NCBI GenBank assembly: GCA_963457665.1 | Contig: OY735215.1 | Coordinates: 46,146,138 to 46,210,137, forward strand | Reading direction: 5' to 3' | Origin: Thysanoteuthis rhombus | Lineage: Eukaryota; Mollusca; Cephalopoda; Oegopsida; Thysanoteuthidae | DNA length: 64,000 bases | Shown here: one piece after another, positions 11,631 through 24,299 of the stretch | How the letters are laid out: each line of letters opens with the position of its first letter | Position numbering within the stretch: position 1 is the first letter of the stretch | Made by a program: the position numbers and the translations under genes | The notes under the pieces: model-generated | What the model was told of the DNA's origin: nothing | Database searches by the model: none | Seen by the model: only the letters and a program-made list of their open reading frames with translations

Positions 11631-12541
11631 TATTTACCGTTCTATGTTATTTATATAACCCTTCATTTAACAATAAAAATGACATTTCATATGTAATGAC
11701 TTAGCATTATATTTAATATATTTCCCACTTGGTTTCCCGCTTTCTGTGAATAAGTCTGGGTTTCATGAGGGAAGCCGAAAAATTTAAGGAATACATTTAA
11801 ACTATTTCCACTGATATTTTGATGGGGATTCTTTGCCTCCTTTTAGCTGACGTACAGACATGTTTGTTGGTTTCAGGTTTTTCTTTCAGAAATTTGAGAA
11901 AAAAAGGTTCTTTTCTTCCTTTTTAGCAATGTTTTCTTTATTTTAGTTATTTTTTGCTCAAGCTGTTAGACCGGGTTGTTTACATACGTATATATTTATC
12001 TGCGCGTTCCTATTTCTGTGTGACAAAGGACAAACCAGTGCAATACGGAATGTTACCAAAAAGATTATTCGCAAATAAAAGCAAAACACAAAAAAGCGAA
12101 GAAAATGCTGAGTATCAAAGTCCTTACCAAAAGCTTGTTTAAACATACAAAAACCTGAAGAGAAAATAAGATTTAGTCGAAAAAGACCCAACGAGTACAA
12201 TCCCTGTTGTCTGATATCCTTTTAATCCAACATTTGACGAAAATCCTTTTCTTTACATTTACTATTTCTGTCCCTATCAATCCGTAGCAGAGGCACAAGT
12301 CCTTTTGTCCGAACTCTTTTTTTCAATCCGACTTAAATTGGAAATAAATATTTTTATTCATATTTCTTTTTTGTATTACACTCAATCGAAAGGACTTGGA
12401 ATATATAGTAAGTATATAATCAGTGAATCTGAAGCCTCTTGTTAGTTTGTTCTTGCCTAATCCAACCCCTTGACCCTATAGTCTATAACCCCCTTCCTGC
12501 GAATGGGCGGGAGGGAATGTGAATCAAAGACAGAGTGTGTC
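11631..12541. other. No gene seen
   Basis: AT-rich sequence between the mariner and the tandem units. No mariner end identified. Confidence 0.4.
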
Positions 12542-13578
12542 AGTGCAATGCGTTAGTCAATGAGGTTATACTGAGGGTGTGCATTGTTACGTGCATTGGG
12601 AACCTTCGGGTTCTCTTTCTATTACTCAGTCCAGCTGTTGGGAATACGGCACCCTAGAGCAGCACCATTGCACCTAACAAAACAGGTCGCGCTAGTCCTG
12701 GTACTTTTGTGGCGGCGGTTGCTTTGGTTGCTTAGCATACGAAAGCCGCGTCGGCTTGAGCCATTTTTGGAAGGATGTCTCCTATTTTCCCCACGTAAAA
12801 GCCTCGACCTTGTTTCACATTTTGCTGTGGTGGGACAGTAAATAAATACGGCCCCCATTTTTTGTTGATTTTTTGGCATAGATTAAAGTGTAGTATCTGT
12901 TCCACGAGCCTGAGGTGCCGAGTTTGTTGCGGCAAACAACAAAGACCGAATGCACCGGTGCAATGCGTCAGCCAATGAGGTTATACTGAGGCTGCGCATT
13001 GCTAAGCGTATTGGGATACTTTGGATTTGTTCTTGGGCTATCCCACTATTACTCGGCCCAGCTGCAGGGGATCCATTGCCCAGGGCAACACTGTCCCATT
13101 GCACTTAAAGGGACAGGTCTGGATTGTCCTGACCTTTTCATGACTGCAGCTGCTTTAGCAACCACGGTTGCTATGCAACCAAAGTTGCGTCGTCAGGAGC
13201 TATTTTTGATGGGTTGCTCCTTTTTCCTCACGTAAAGCTTGTGTTGACCCTGAGTTGCATTTTGCTCTGGTGGGAGAGTAACTAAAGAGATGTTCCACGA
13301 CTGAAGGTATACTGAGGCTGCGCATTGCTACGTGTATTAGGAGCCTTTGGATTCGTCCTTGGGCTCTCCTACTATTACTCAGCCTAGCTGCAGGGGATCC
13401 ATTGCCTCCCAGGCAGCACTATCCCATTGCACATAAAGGGACAGGTCCCGACTGCGGTTGCTTTAGCAACCAAAGTCGATACTGGAGCTATTTTTCAAAG
13501 GTGTTTTCTATTTTCCCCCCGTAAAACTTGTGTCGACCTTGTATCGCATTTTGCTCTGGTAGGAGAGTAAATAAATAG
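12542..13578 (+). repeat. Three-unit tandem repeat, ~390-bp period
   Basis: Units start with a gaggttatactgagg phrase at 12562 and 12977 and gaaggtatactgagg at 13303. Each continues with gcgcattgctacgtgtatt-like, attactcagcc, cagctgcaggggatccattg (units 2 and 3), a ttgctttagcaacc phrase and ends in a cattttgct(c/g)tggtgggagagtaa-like tail at ~12845, 13285 and 13575. The linker tgttccacga precedes units 2 and 3 (12898, 13291). Units 2 and 3 are closest. No long ORF is conserved across units. Confidence 0.65.
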
Positions 13579-14896
13579 AATACTTCGTATGCCCGTATAT
13601 ATATGCTAGGGATGGTTGTACTGTCACTTCGGTTGAAAAACCCAACATATGGATGCCTGTGAAAATATATATAGGTCTTCATAGAAAATTTATTTCTTCA
13701 CTGATGCCCTGAACTTCATGCCCATCACCCTTGGTCCTCACGTTACCTGAAATGCCTTATATATAGGGAGCACCAGTTCAGGAGTAATTGCACCAATGGC
13801 ATAAAACTCACTGTGAATAACTAAATGAGTCACTGCTAGGGGCCTACAAAACTTGTTTCCAATTGATCCCCGCAGCTCCTAAGTCTGGCTCTAATCCTAC
13901 CAATGTTTAAATTGAGTTAAATTCAATTGGTTTATAATTCAGTCAGGTCAAAATATGAGTTACCGTTTAACTTTTTTTTTGTTTATATTTTCTGGTTTGT
14001 TTGCCTTTTCATCCTAAAATTTAGGATCATGTTTTTAGTTTCGTTTTACCTATTACTATTGAGTGTGTGTCTTATCTCGTATTAAGATAACCTGTTTTTT
14101 TTATTTTTTTAAATTGTAGATATATATGCTGTATCTGCCATTTTCCTGGTTCATTTCAAGTTTTTCTACTCGTGTCAGGTTATGTTTCTTATAAATCTTC
14201 TAGAATGAATTTCATTTTATGTCTACATTTCACTTCTTTTTATGATTTCGTGTTTGATAAAATATCTTTTGATTGAATGTAATCAAATTGAATCTCTCTT
14301 CAAGGTGTGATAAAAATTCTGAGTATCAGCTTTTTTACACGTGTTTTGTTTTTTTTAATTAATTTCCATTCCACCGTTCGCGTTTCACCCCTGTTTTTGA
14401 TTGGAAATCTGTGCCTGATGCACAATGTCTGAAGTTTAATTTGTTTCCCTTTTCACATTCTGGGGTTCTTCCACAATTGCTTTTTTCATTTTGATGCTAT
14501 TGAGTTGTTTTTCCTTCTAATTTCTCATCTCATTGTTATGTTTATAATTGTAATATTTTCAAAGATGTCCGTGCAAGTATATCCTGTTTCAATTGTATTC
14601 TTGTAAAGGATTTTATGGAATTTGTTATCATGTTGGATAGGTTCAATTATATATACATATATATTGCGAGGAAATGGGTGTATTTCATGTGACATGATGG
14701 AAACACATTTGTTCGAAAACTGGAATGTATTCATTTCCGTTATAAATCTATTCTATTCAACACACATATAATGCTATGAATTCGAATGCTAATTTTCGAA
14801 TTAAATATTAATAGTTAATAGCATTCCCTGTATTTCTCTAGTAGGCCTTTCCTCAGATATACGTCAATAACTCCTTTGTTTCAAAAATTTAATTTA
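13579..14896. other. No gene seen
   Basis: T-rich, low-complexity in parts, no supported feature. Confidence 0.4.
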
Positions 14897-15190
14897 AATG
14901 ATATGTAATATAAAATGATATCCATTTACAATGCAGTATGATGATATTATATATAAAATAACAAACTACATGTATTATGAGACAGTCTTAATGATAAAAT
15001 AATACTATAAGTTAAAAGCATAGTTCATGGGGAGGTGGTGCTTGATCAACACTGCTGGGGAGCCATCTTAGTACAATTATTTTGTTTTTTAATCCCCAAA
15101 ACTGTTACGTGGTAAAAAGGTTCACACATAGTACCATGATATCTAATTCTGTGTAAACACTTTTTTAGAAATACCGAGAAAATTGTACAA
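14897..15190 (+). repeat. Dispersed repeat D, copy 1
   Basis: The block ggggaggtggtgcttgatca, acactgctggggagcc, ttttgttttttaatcccc and gttacgtggtaaa matches 62904-63180. Unclassified and non-coding. Confidence 0.5.
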
Positions 15191-15239
15191 ATTTCATTTG
15201 CAGATATGAGTAAATAGTTGACAGAAATTACATAATTTT

Positions 15240-15430
15240 TTTTTCTAACTCTCTTTCGTGCTTACTCTGTGATCTGCAGGCACATTCATGTCTGTTATTT
15301 GACGTATTCTCCTTCTCTTAACCACGACTACCAGGTTTGGTCTTCTTGCTTGGATGAGGTGGTCAGTTCGGATGTCAAAGTCTTAGAGTAATTTGTGGCT
15401 TCTTTTTTCCATGTCTGCCTTCGGCCATGA
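15240..15430 (-). pseudogene. LINE polyprotein C-terminal fragment (RTDHLIQARRP type)
   Basis: The minus strand encodes DFDIRTDHLIQARRPNLVVV, then RRIRQITDMNVPADHRVSTK. This is the conserved module that follows the reverse transcriptase in an invertebrate LINE group (usual form: WDFDIQTDHLIEARRPDLVVV, then a VPADHRV motif). The 55640-55880 fragment carries the next module of the same polyprotein. It is truncated at both ends. Confidence 0.6.
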
Positions 15431-16923
15431 TGATGATAATCCACATATATGATATCAATATAATTATCAAAGTGTGTTTGTGCACTGTCACGCTAAGGGG
15501 GGGAAAAACTAACGTAGTAAAATAGAATTCTATGTTCTGATGACGTAGTAAAAAATGATGAATTTAAGGAACAATAAAAAAAAAACATATAGTGTTTATG
15601 GAATCTTTATTATAATTGTTTAATATCTGAACATGTTTTGGAGCTGAACTCCATCGCCAGTGGTTATAGTTCGACACTTGTAGAAGATGCAGTCACAGAT
15701 ATATGTAGTCTTTCTAGTATCAGGGTCATCCTGTAAGATGTTGTAAATGGTTGATGAATTAATCATCATTCTTTGCGTATTTGTGATTCTGATTATCAAT
15801 TGACCAATGTTTTCTAAGAATCAAGGCATCTAAGCTGTAGGTAACCTTAGAAAGCTATTTCAGTTCGTCTTAGATCGTGTAGTATGGGAATATAAGTCAT
15901 TCTAGGGAGTATGTGCAAGAGAAGTGGAATGGATTGTATGTATCAAAAAGGAGATGAATAAAATGTAAAATCAATGGTCTTAAGGGTGTTAATAGGTATA
16001 GAGTATGAAAAGTCTAAAATGAAACCTTAGAAAGTTTTCGTGAGACACCGAAGGCCATTTTAATATCTATTGGAGTTCTGATAACACGGATGTGAACCAT
16101 GTGATGGTCCTTTCGAATGCAAAGATTGAAATAAGTGGGTCGAGTTAACACAATGGGATTTTTCATTTCTTGATATATATTAATATAGACGTGTGTGGGA
16201 GTGGGGTCAGATTTTGTTAGGGTAGAATATCTGAGTAAGAGTTGTGTTATTAGGGTTTTCTTACTCTGATATTCATGTATCTAAAAGAAAATTTATCTAT
16301 ATTAGAATATTTACATATTCAATTGAAAAATTAACAATTAAAAAAAAAGATGCTTATACTATTCTCGATATTACTCCTGGTGGGCATTTCTCAGCCTGTC
16401 TAGTGTTTCGGTAAAGGGTCATTAATATTCAAATAGTTTTTCAGGCGATTAATTTCTTTCTTGTTGTCATGTCAACAATGGTAACAACGAAAGAGTTCAA
16501 TCATCCGAAACACTCTGGGAAAGCCCACACCCTGCTCGAAAAGTCTTACTCGATGTAAGGGAGGTAACTGATACTACTTTTGGAAGTAACCTCCCTTGGC
16601 ATTTTAAATGTGATTGTCATGTAGCCGTGTTTACTACAATTATGAAACGATGGCGTTCCTTTCTTCTTTCTTTTCTTCTCTTATTTTCTTAAAAGTCAAT
16701 AATCAGCATCATAGACACATGATAAATACAGATTTCAACTGCTGTCTGAAAATAGAGGATTCCTATAAAGACCTTTCCCAAGACGAAATGGCATAAAACG
16801 AAGAAGCAAACCATTAATTAATATGGGAATTTTTTTAGCGTTCCCAACCCCCCCAAATAGTGATTTCCCGAAATTCATGCTGTATTAACTCTATTTATCC
16901 TAATTACTTTCAATCACACACAC
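15431..16923. other. No gene; two small hairpins
   Basis: Two hairpins lie at 16456-16493 and 16557-16597. The remainder is unassigned. Confidence 0.4.
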
Positions 16924-17130
<207 letters not shown>

Positions 17131-17351
17131 GATTATGAATTGCATTACATTATATTTAAACTCTAATTGAAATGATATCCTGTTATTACACGGTGAATGT
17201 ATCATTTGTCATACAAAACGTAAATAGAATAAACAATTATAGAAAATGGGGCTGCTACAGGAAATGTCTATGCCAAATGATTCATTCACAGTGTAATAAC
17301 AGGATATCATTTCAAATACTGTTCAAGCGTAATATAGCGCAATTCAAAATC
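17131..17351. repeat. Long inverted repeat between two AT arrays
   Basis: The left arm (17131-17208) and right arm (17273-17351) are inverted copies. The core ttgaaatgatatcctgttat is exact, and the minus reading of the left arm and plus reading of the right arm both give MIHS(P/Q)CNNRISFQ. The loop is ~64 nt. (AT)n flanks both sides. Confidence 0.75.
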
Positions 17352-17384
17352 ATTCCAGTCGGACCATATATCCATTGGTCAGAA

Positions 17385-17570
<186 letters not shown>

Positions 17571-18288
17571 GTTCATTAGTATATACTTATATAACAGTTG
17601 TAAAATTAAATTCTGTGTAAAAAGATAGAAAACTGTGAACACAGTACATTAACAGCGATCGGAAAATAACTGACTTGCATGTCATAACATCATTGATTTT
17701 CTAAAAGGAAAATTCTCTTTCAATGTTCACCTTATAACTCAGGTAAGCTTAAATTCGATGAATACCTATGGTGATTCGTGCATCTTCTCGCGCTTATTAT
17801 GAAAGAATAAAAAAATATTCCTGTTTTTTTATCTTATTTTTTCTTCTACAAAATCAGAATCAAATTCATTTTCTTCCTCTTTTATTCATTCACTTTTTCA
17901 TTTTCGTCTTTTCCAGCTGTAAACGATCTGTTTTTTGTCTATTTTCTATTTTCGTATCAATTGTCTAAATCATCGACGACCGATCAATAGTTTTCCTTTC
18001 GTAATTAGCACACCAGAAATATGATAAGACAAATATATGAGAAATCAACAGAATTGGTTCAATTTCATTTAACAGCCAAAGCCAATATGTACCCTGTTGA
18101 GGGAGGGAGTGATACGGAGTTAGCTGCTTATTGTGATCGTTTTGGGACAGAGTTTAGAGATAACAATAACCAACTCATTAAGTAAAGCACGTCCAATTAT
18201 ACCAATTTCCATTTTTATAAATTCATTCTCATAAACGAGTTTACCTTATAGAAATATTTGATTATCATAAGCGGATCATTTTTGATAA
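17571..18288. other. No gene seen
   Basis: AT- and TC-rich unique sequence. Confidence 0.4.
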
Positions 18289-18685
18289 TTAGAAGCCATC
18301 AACCAGAACTGTCAAAATAGATTTCTTCAGTTTTCAAGTTGGTCTGGCTGGCTGACAGGCTGGCTATGTATGTATATATGTTGCGTACAACGGAGCTAGA
18401 GAATAGAAATTTTCAGAAAAAAACCAACTTTTTTTCAAATTACCCCAATAGTTTTTCTTGTGGGACTTCGATTTACAATGTAAGTTTAATTGAAATAAGT
18501 CATAAGTTTGTGCCGGATCGTTTTTTCAAAATTCGAATTTTTCAGTGGTACAACAAAAGGCGAGAAAAGTAACTCATCTATTGATCACCCTTTATTTAAT
18601 TCTTTTATTGATCACTCCCAACAGAGCATGCTGCCAAAAGACAACGGTCATGTGACAGTTCCTATAGAGTGACTAACCAGACCTG
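18289..18685 (-). repeat. Dispersed repeat B, copy 2
   Basis: It runs from attagaagccatcaaccaga to gtgactaaccagacctg, with the shared gttttcaagttggtctggct, a gtgccgg phrase and the tgatcaccctttattt region. It is near full length. Confidence 0.65.
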
Positions 18686-18746
18686 CTCTTGATTCATTAT
18701 GAGTAAAGTGTTTGGGACCAGCTGATTAGATAATAATAGTTGTAAA

Positions 18747-19183
18747 AAAGTAGTGCCCTTACGGTGGTTGTGGTATCAGGCGCATATCCCATTTCTCTTT
18801 CTTGGTTAATTCTCCGTGTTCTACGATATGTGAAATAGACTCAGAAGCAAAAGACACCCGAATCAGTGTCACTAACTTCACCATACACTGTTTTACCCAT
18901 AGCTTGGCGGAGGGGTCACGGATTCATACCTTTCCCAAGGGCACAAAAGTCAATCTCAGTCAGAGTTTGAACTGTTTACGCACAGTTATAGGCTACAAGT
19001 TGAAAATTCATGTATAATGGTAACCTGACGCCAAGATGAACAGATCATAAGTTGCAGTGACCCCCAGGTTATTTCAAGGTCAGTTCAATTCTGATAAGCA
19101 TTTTCAAATCTGAGACGGCTGTACCTTACAGGCTGCAAAAAAGTTCATTTTCTACGCTGTTAACTGATCAGCCACCGGCGCTC
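18747..19183 (-). repeat. SINE-like repeat A, split by a satellite-like unit
   Basis: The body shows gcggaggggtcacggattca, tacctttcccaagggca and cagtcagagtttgaactg. The head shows cgctgttaactgatcagcca and ccggcgctc. Between them lies a ~165-bp insert (18978-19143) related to the 24.3-24.9 kb tandem units. Confidence 0.5.
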
Positions 19184-20125
19184 ATTTTGATAATAATAAT
19201 CGCTTGATAAGATAATTTTCCAACTCCGTCTTTCTCCATTTGGCCATGAGCCATACTCAGCCCTGGATTAACCATTATGGTAAAATAAGCACGTTCATCG
19301 AAAGAAAAGGGGGTACAACGGGTTTCTTACAAATTCCTGCGTCAAATTAATAGTTTTTTGATTGTTTTACATGAAAGTTTAGATTTAATTTTTTTCCTGT
19401 CTTATGTAAACCGTCCGCATAAACATTATTGTATAAAACTGGTCATTATGCAAGCATAAGTTTAATTGGTAAAGATTGGGTTCAGTGAAGTTGGGGAATC
19501 TTTACATTTTTTTTTCTTGCTGTGCTCAGTGAATCAAGTGGCTTTCATCCGGCACTTGCCAAAGTAAGCGTGAGACTTCCTGCTGACAAATACAAAAGAA
19601 GAGACATGATCTCTGAATGGACGTTTCATTTCCGACGACTGCATGAATTTTGTTAAAGGCTGCGTTTTCTCATTCTAAGCCGAATTCATTGTTTCATTTA
19701 ACAATCTCTTGGTGCCTCGTTGTGTGATTATGGTTGGCAAGCTTGTCTCGCTGATTATCACTACTGAGTAGTGAGTCCGAATCACTAGGTGCCTCATACT
19801 TGTGATTACGGGCCCAAACTAAGCTAAGTTCTGTGAATGCCGTTTAACGATCTCTATTCCATTCCGACGCCATTAAAAATCGAATTAGAAATATTGCAGG
19901 AGTTATCTCCCTCTAACTAATGACTCTAAATTTAATTCTAATGAAAAGAATCAGACAAGTTGTCTTCAATTATAATGGAAAATAATTACTTTATTGAGTT
20001 TCAAATTGATTAGCTATAAAGCAAGTGGCATTTTTAGTCAATATCAAATTATTGAGGGTTGAGAACTTTATGATTTGCAATTCGAAATAAACATAGCATG
20101 GGAAATGAGATAATGGAAACATGTA
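19184..20125. other. No gene seen
   Basis: Unique sequence up to the hAT target duplication. Confidence 0.4.
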
Positions 20126-21385
20126 TACACGCCCTGGGCTGGATTTATAGAGGATCAAAAAGGGCAATTGCCCCGGGCCCTCTCAACCCCCAGGTTCCCC
20201 TCTATGCAAAAATATTATAATTAAAAGAATTCTTCCTTTGATAAGAGATAAATTAATAATTACCGCTTGGAATTGATTTCGTTATAACGCCTTCTATTGT
20301 TTTAAATAAATTAATAAAATTACTGGTTGTAATTCGATCTGCAGTAACTGGAGTAGGGGTTACGAAAATGAAGCAATACTGCTAGATCTGTCGGAAGAAA
20401 CGCACTTCTTTACGGAGACCAAACTATTCAACTTTGTGCCTTTATTCATTTAGAAATAGCGTTCGTTGTATCACGTAGATTCCAAAATTATGGTTTTTGT
20501 AGTGATAGTCGAAGTGGTAGTTTTGTAGTAGTACGGTGCTAACTTTTTACTTAAATTCTTTACGAGGCTTCCACGCGAGACGCACGTTCTTTTGAATCGG
20601 GGGCCCAGCAACCCTTTTGGGTCGAAGTGCATATTCACGACTATCAGTAGTACGATGGACACAATTTGCTTTTCCAATCGAACTTACGTTTGGAATTTAT
20701 GATAAAAACATACATAATAATATACTTTACAATCGTTACAGCCCTTATAAAAACTAATGCTAAACATCATTCTTATGCAAATGTCTTTGATCATCTCAAA
20801 ACACATTTATAGTTTGAATTGACAGTGGGAACCAAATGATTTATTTATCAATTATTAAGAAGATGATGGGATCTCCCAGAATTATGTGGTAAAGAGAGTT
20901 GTGACGATACTTTTCGTTAGTGTGCCTCCTTGTTGAGAGGGTAATGATGGGCATCCGATCCCTTTTGAGCAGGCCACAATACTACTATAAGTCAAGGCTT
21001 GGTTTAAAAGAGAATAATGCTTGTATATGTTCGGTCACCATATAGTTATAGCCCGGTCACATCATTAGCAATTGGTCTGATATACAAATGAGTTTCCATT
21101 ATAAAGATAGAAACACAGCACAGAAACAACACAAGGGAGGGGGAGGGGGGAAACCGTCATAGAAACGAATTTTCATTTCAAACATACAAGGGAAATAATT
21201 GCGTTCATGCGTGAATTCTTTTGTTGAATGATTAGTCTTCGTACTTGTGTTTATGTGAGATAAAGAGCAATAATATACGTGGAAAAAGTTCACGCACTAA
21301 TATGGGGATTTTCTGATTTTTACTTTCTCGTCCATGAATGTTCATTGCGAAATGAATAGGGAACGAATTTACGCACGTCAATACA

Positions 21386-21830
21386 GTCATCATCATCATC
21401 ATCATCATGATCATCATCATCATCAGTCTTTTATTGTCTGTCGTTGGACAGAGACTTTCCTCCGGATTCGCCACATGCTCTATCATGGGTATCGCAGAGC
21501 CAATACTTCCTAAATTTGTCTAGTTCGTCTCTCCATCATGTATTCTGCCGGCCTCAGTTACACATGTGATTTCTGGGGATCACTGTTGTGAGTCGTGATG
21601 TCCATCGGTTGTCTGCCATTCGTGTCTTATGATCTCTCCATGTTATGTTGGGTATGGTTCTCTTATGATTATGTTGCATCGTTCTCAGTCCATTACCATC
21701 TAAGTTTTCTAATGGATTCTATGATGTCTCGGATTCTTTTTTTTCCCGGATATATTGTGCTGTCTTGTGATCTCTCCATGTGACGTTGAGCATGATTCTT
21801 CCATGTGCACGTTGAAAGAGCTTGAGTTCA
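21386..21830 (-). pseudogene. RTE-like LINE 3' fragment with (GAT)n tail, internally rearranged
   Basis: It has the same 3' end and tail as the copy near 8 kb. Reading minus from 21830, the upstream part matches the MIMQRAH region. A block of about 60 bp around 21614-21680 repeats a phrase that belongs further upstream (gatctctccatgt on + occurs twice, near 21630 and 21765). It lies inside the hAT interval 20134-25245. Confidence 0.65.
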
Positions 21831-22129
21831 AAGTTGGTGTTCGACACATAACTGTGTGCAAGAGCTCTGAATGGCTGCGCCTTTTAAACAAAAGAACTAC
21901 AAGTATTCTAGTCACATTATTCATACCGTATCTACTCATGGTCCAGAGTGAGTAATGCATTTCAATTTATCTATTTATTTATTCCAATTATTTATTATTT
22001 TTTGTATAATCAGTTTCACCACAAACATAACACACAAAAAAAAAAACATTCTTTCCTAAATAAAATTTTAAAATGTATATTTCTATGCAACAAAACATCC
22101 TGGAAATCTTACAGTCAATGACATTTTTA

Positions 22130-22430
22130 TCAATAAACTTCACAGACCAATGCTTCATAGTTAGGAGAGTAGGATGATATTGCTGTTTGTGAACAATAAT
22201 TAAAATGCTCATCAGAAAGACACGATCTGTATTTTGATTTTATGATATTTGTAGTCGGAAACGTTGATTCGCAAAGATGAGTGGATCTGAAAACCGATTT
22301 AATCTTGAGTGCTGCACTTTTAAAATAAATCAAACTCTAGATGTTCTCGTCTGTTACGAATGCTTTTGGCAAAATGTCATTCTGCAGTTCTAAAATCTCT
22401 ACTACCGGATCTTCTATTTTAACTTGAATG
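22130..22430 (-). pseudogene. hAT transposase C-terminal dimerisation region
   Basis: The minus strand encodes EDPVVEILELQNDILPKAFV, a stop, then LKIKSVFRSTHLCESTF and NIIKSKYRSCLSDEHFN...SSYSPNYEAL. This is the hATC region of ZBED5/GTF2IRD2-type hAT transposases (usual form: FGSTYLCESTFSxMNFIKSKYRSxLTDEHL). The open part is 22130-22333. The region upstream on this strand is interrupted by a LINE 3' end at 22923, and the BED finger and catalytic part are not recognisable. Confidence 0.68.
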
Positions 22431-22922
22431 AATCTTCCAATGACTATAGTTATAGCTGCTATATTTACGTGGCAAGTTGAAGGATTTAATGAAGATGTGA
22501 TCGTGATAGTAAATCATTCAAATACTTTGGTGTTGTTAAAAAATTCAGCAGTCTAATTATATGCAAATCCATTTTTGGTCAGTTTTGTGTTTAACTTTGG
22601 TAATTTTATCACACACGCACAACGCATCCCCTAAGGCAGAGAAATTCTGACATCTGTTGGTAGTGAGGATACCATACGGGAAAATTACCTCTTAATAGGT
22701 GAATTTATCTCAAACAAGCATGGATACGCCCAAAAAATTCAATCACTTCTTCTGTACTTTACAGTCCAATTCAGAAGTCCATTGACGTTAATTGAGGCCT
22801 TTTGAAGATATTGCATAAATAAACATGAAATATTGGCGATAGTATGTGCTGTGGACTTAGAATCATGACGGAGGGGACATGAATTCACCCAAAAATTAAA
22901 CTTGTCCATTGTAGTGTATTGT

Positions 22923-22926
22923 CCAT

Positions 22927-22957
<31 letters not shown>

Positions 22958-23078
22958 AGCAGTAGCAGCAGTAGCAGCAGCGGCAGCAGCCTTTTAATGT
23001 CCGTCGTTGGACATAAACCTTCCCTAGGATTCAGCGCAATTCTCAATCATGGGAGTCACGGAGCCAGTATTTTCTGAA
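22923..23078 (-). mobile_element. RTE-like LINE 3' end, very short, (GAT/GCT)n tail
   Basis: Only ~95 bp of the LINE remain (ttttaatgtccgtcgttgga on +) next to a 60-bp ATC/AGC trinucleotide array at 22923-22985. Severe 5' truncation is usual for this family. Confidence 0.6.
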
Positions 23079-23079
23079 T

Positions 23080-23590
23080 TGTCCACCCTTTCAGAAAATT
23101 GCAGGCAATTCAACGAGAACTATCTTGATTGAGAGATATTTTTCCGTTTTTTCCCCCATACATTTATATACATATACGCTCATACCAGTCCACTCAATAT
23201 CTCTAGAAGTTCTGAATCAATTTCGATGAATATCCGGGAATGGTGGACAATCCACTCGGAGAGACGTGAATGAATTTAGGGTGGATTCATGCAGAACTAT
23301 CTTCCCTCCGTCGTAGTTGTAAGTCTACACCACTTAATATCTCCAAGGATCCTCAATGAATTTCAATGACATGCCACAGAATGCTAGACTGTGGATAAAA
23401 TGAAGAGTTTTCAAATTTTGGGGTAGATCCATCAATAATTACCTCTTCTCTTCCGTAATTATATGTCCACGGCACTTAATATCACAAAGGTTTTATGTCT
23501 ATTCACACAATATCTCCAAGAGATCTCAATTAATTCACTGATTTTGAGTTTTGGGTGTTTTCCCTCTTGAAGACCCCAGAATTCTGAATG
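23080..23590 (+). repeat. Diverged ~140-bp tandem units (AATATCTCC type)
   Basis: cactcaatatctctagaagt at 23191, cacttaatatctccaagga at 23331 and cacttaatatcacaaagg at 23473, followed by a tctcaat(g)aatt block and a ttttggggtagatccat block, give a ~140-bp period. Related sequence lies at 25610-25930 and weakly at 1020-1110. Confidence 0.5.
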
Positions 23591-24063
23591 AGAAATTCCC
23601 TGTCATTTCTAATCATAGATCGCACTTACTGGCAAATTATTATCCCAAAGATGACATATTTTTCAATCATAGTCGAAAGAGCTTTCGCCCCGTTCCACAG
23701 TTATGAACAAAGAATGCTCATCTAAGGCCATTTATGGGATTTTTTGCCGATTTCTGCACCCCTTACAAAGAAAATCCTTAACGAGAAGTTTCCTGCAGTA
23801 AGCAATAGTGTTATCTATTTTTTAAACATAATTCGCCAGTAATAATGACATGCTTTTCAATTATAGGCAAAAAAGATTTAGTCTCCCTTTTAACAAAGGT
23901 CGGGTTTAAAAATTCAGATACATCTTTCCTAATCCTTAAGTACTAAGCTTTCATACACCATCAGTTTGCTTGTTATAAGTGTTGCACACAGCGTCCAAGA
24001 TTTCTTGGACTGCACTATAGGAGTTTTTTCAAGGATTCCCCAGAGGTAAAAAGATTGGGAAAC

Positions 24064-24240
24064 AATATTCTAGCCAGTATCAGATTTATAAGGAAACAAA
24101 AAGGGCAAATGCCCCTGGCCTCTCTATACAAAAATATTATGATTAAACAAATCAGTTCCTTTAATAAGAAATGAATTAATAGTTATTGCTTGGAATTCAT
24201 TTCATTATAACGCCTTCATTTGTTTTACACCAAATACAAT
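24064..24240 (+). repeat. Second left-type hAT end inside the large element
   Basis: The sequence cagtatcagatttataagga, then a aaaagggcaaatgcccctgg block and cttggaattcatttcattat, aligns with the outer left end at 20134-20310. The alignment breaks at ~24240 and resumes at ~24985 (gtttgtaattcg), implying a ~745-bp later insertion between. Confidence 0.5.
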
Positions 24241-24299
24241 TAAGACGCAAAATTTTTGTTTTTGACTATGTTTTTACAGACTCCTAAGCAGTTACAAAC

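Noticed and set aside
12542-13578. CRISPR-like or rRNA spacer interpretation of the tandem units
   Set aside because: The ~390-bp period has no short direct repeats with unique spacers and no rRNA sequence nearby.
17131-17351. microRNA precursor
   Set aside because: The arms (~79 bp) and loop (~64 nt) are larger than in typical animal pre-miRNAs and lie in AT arrays.
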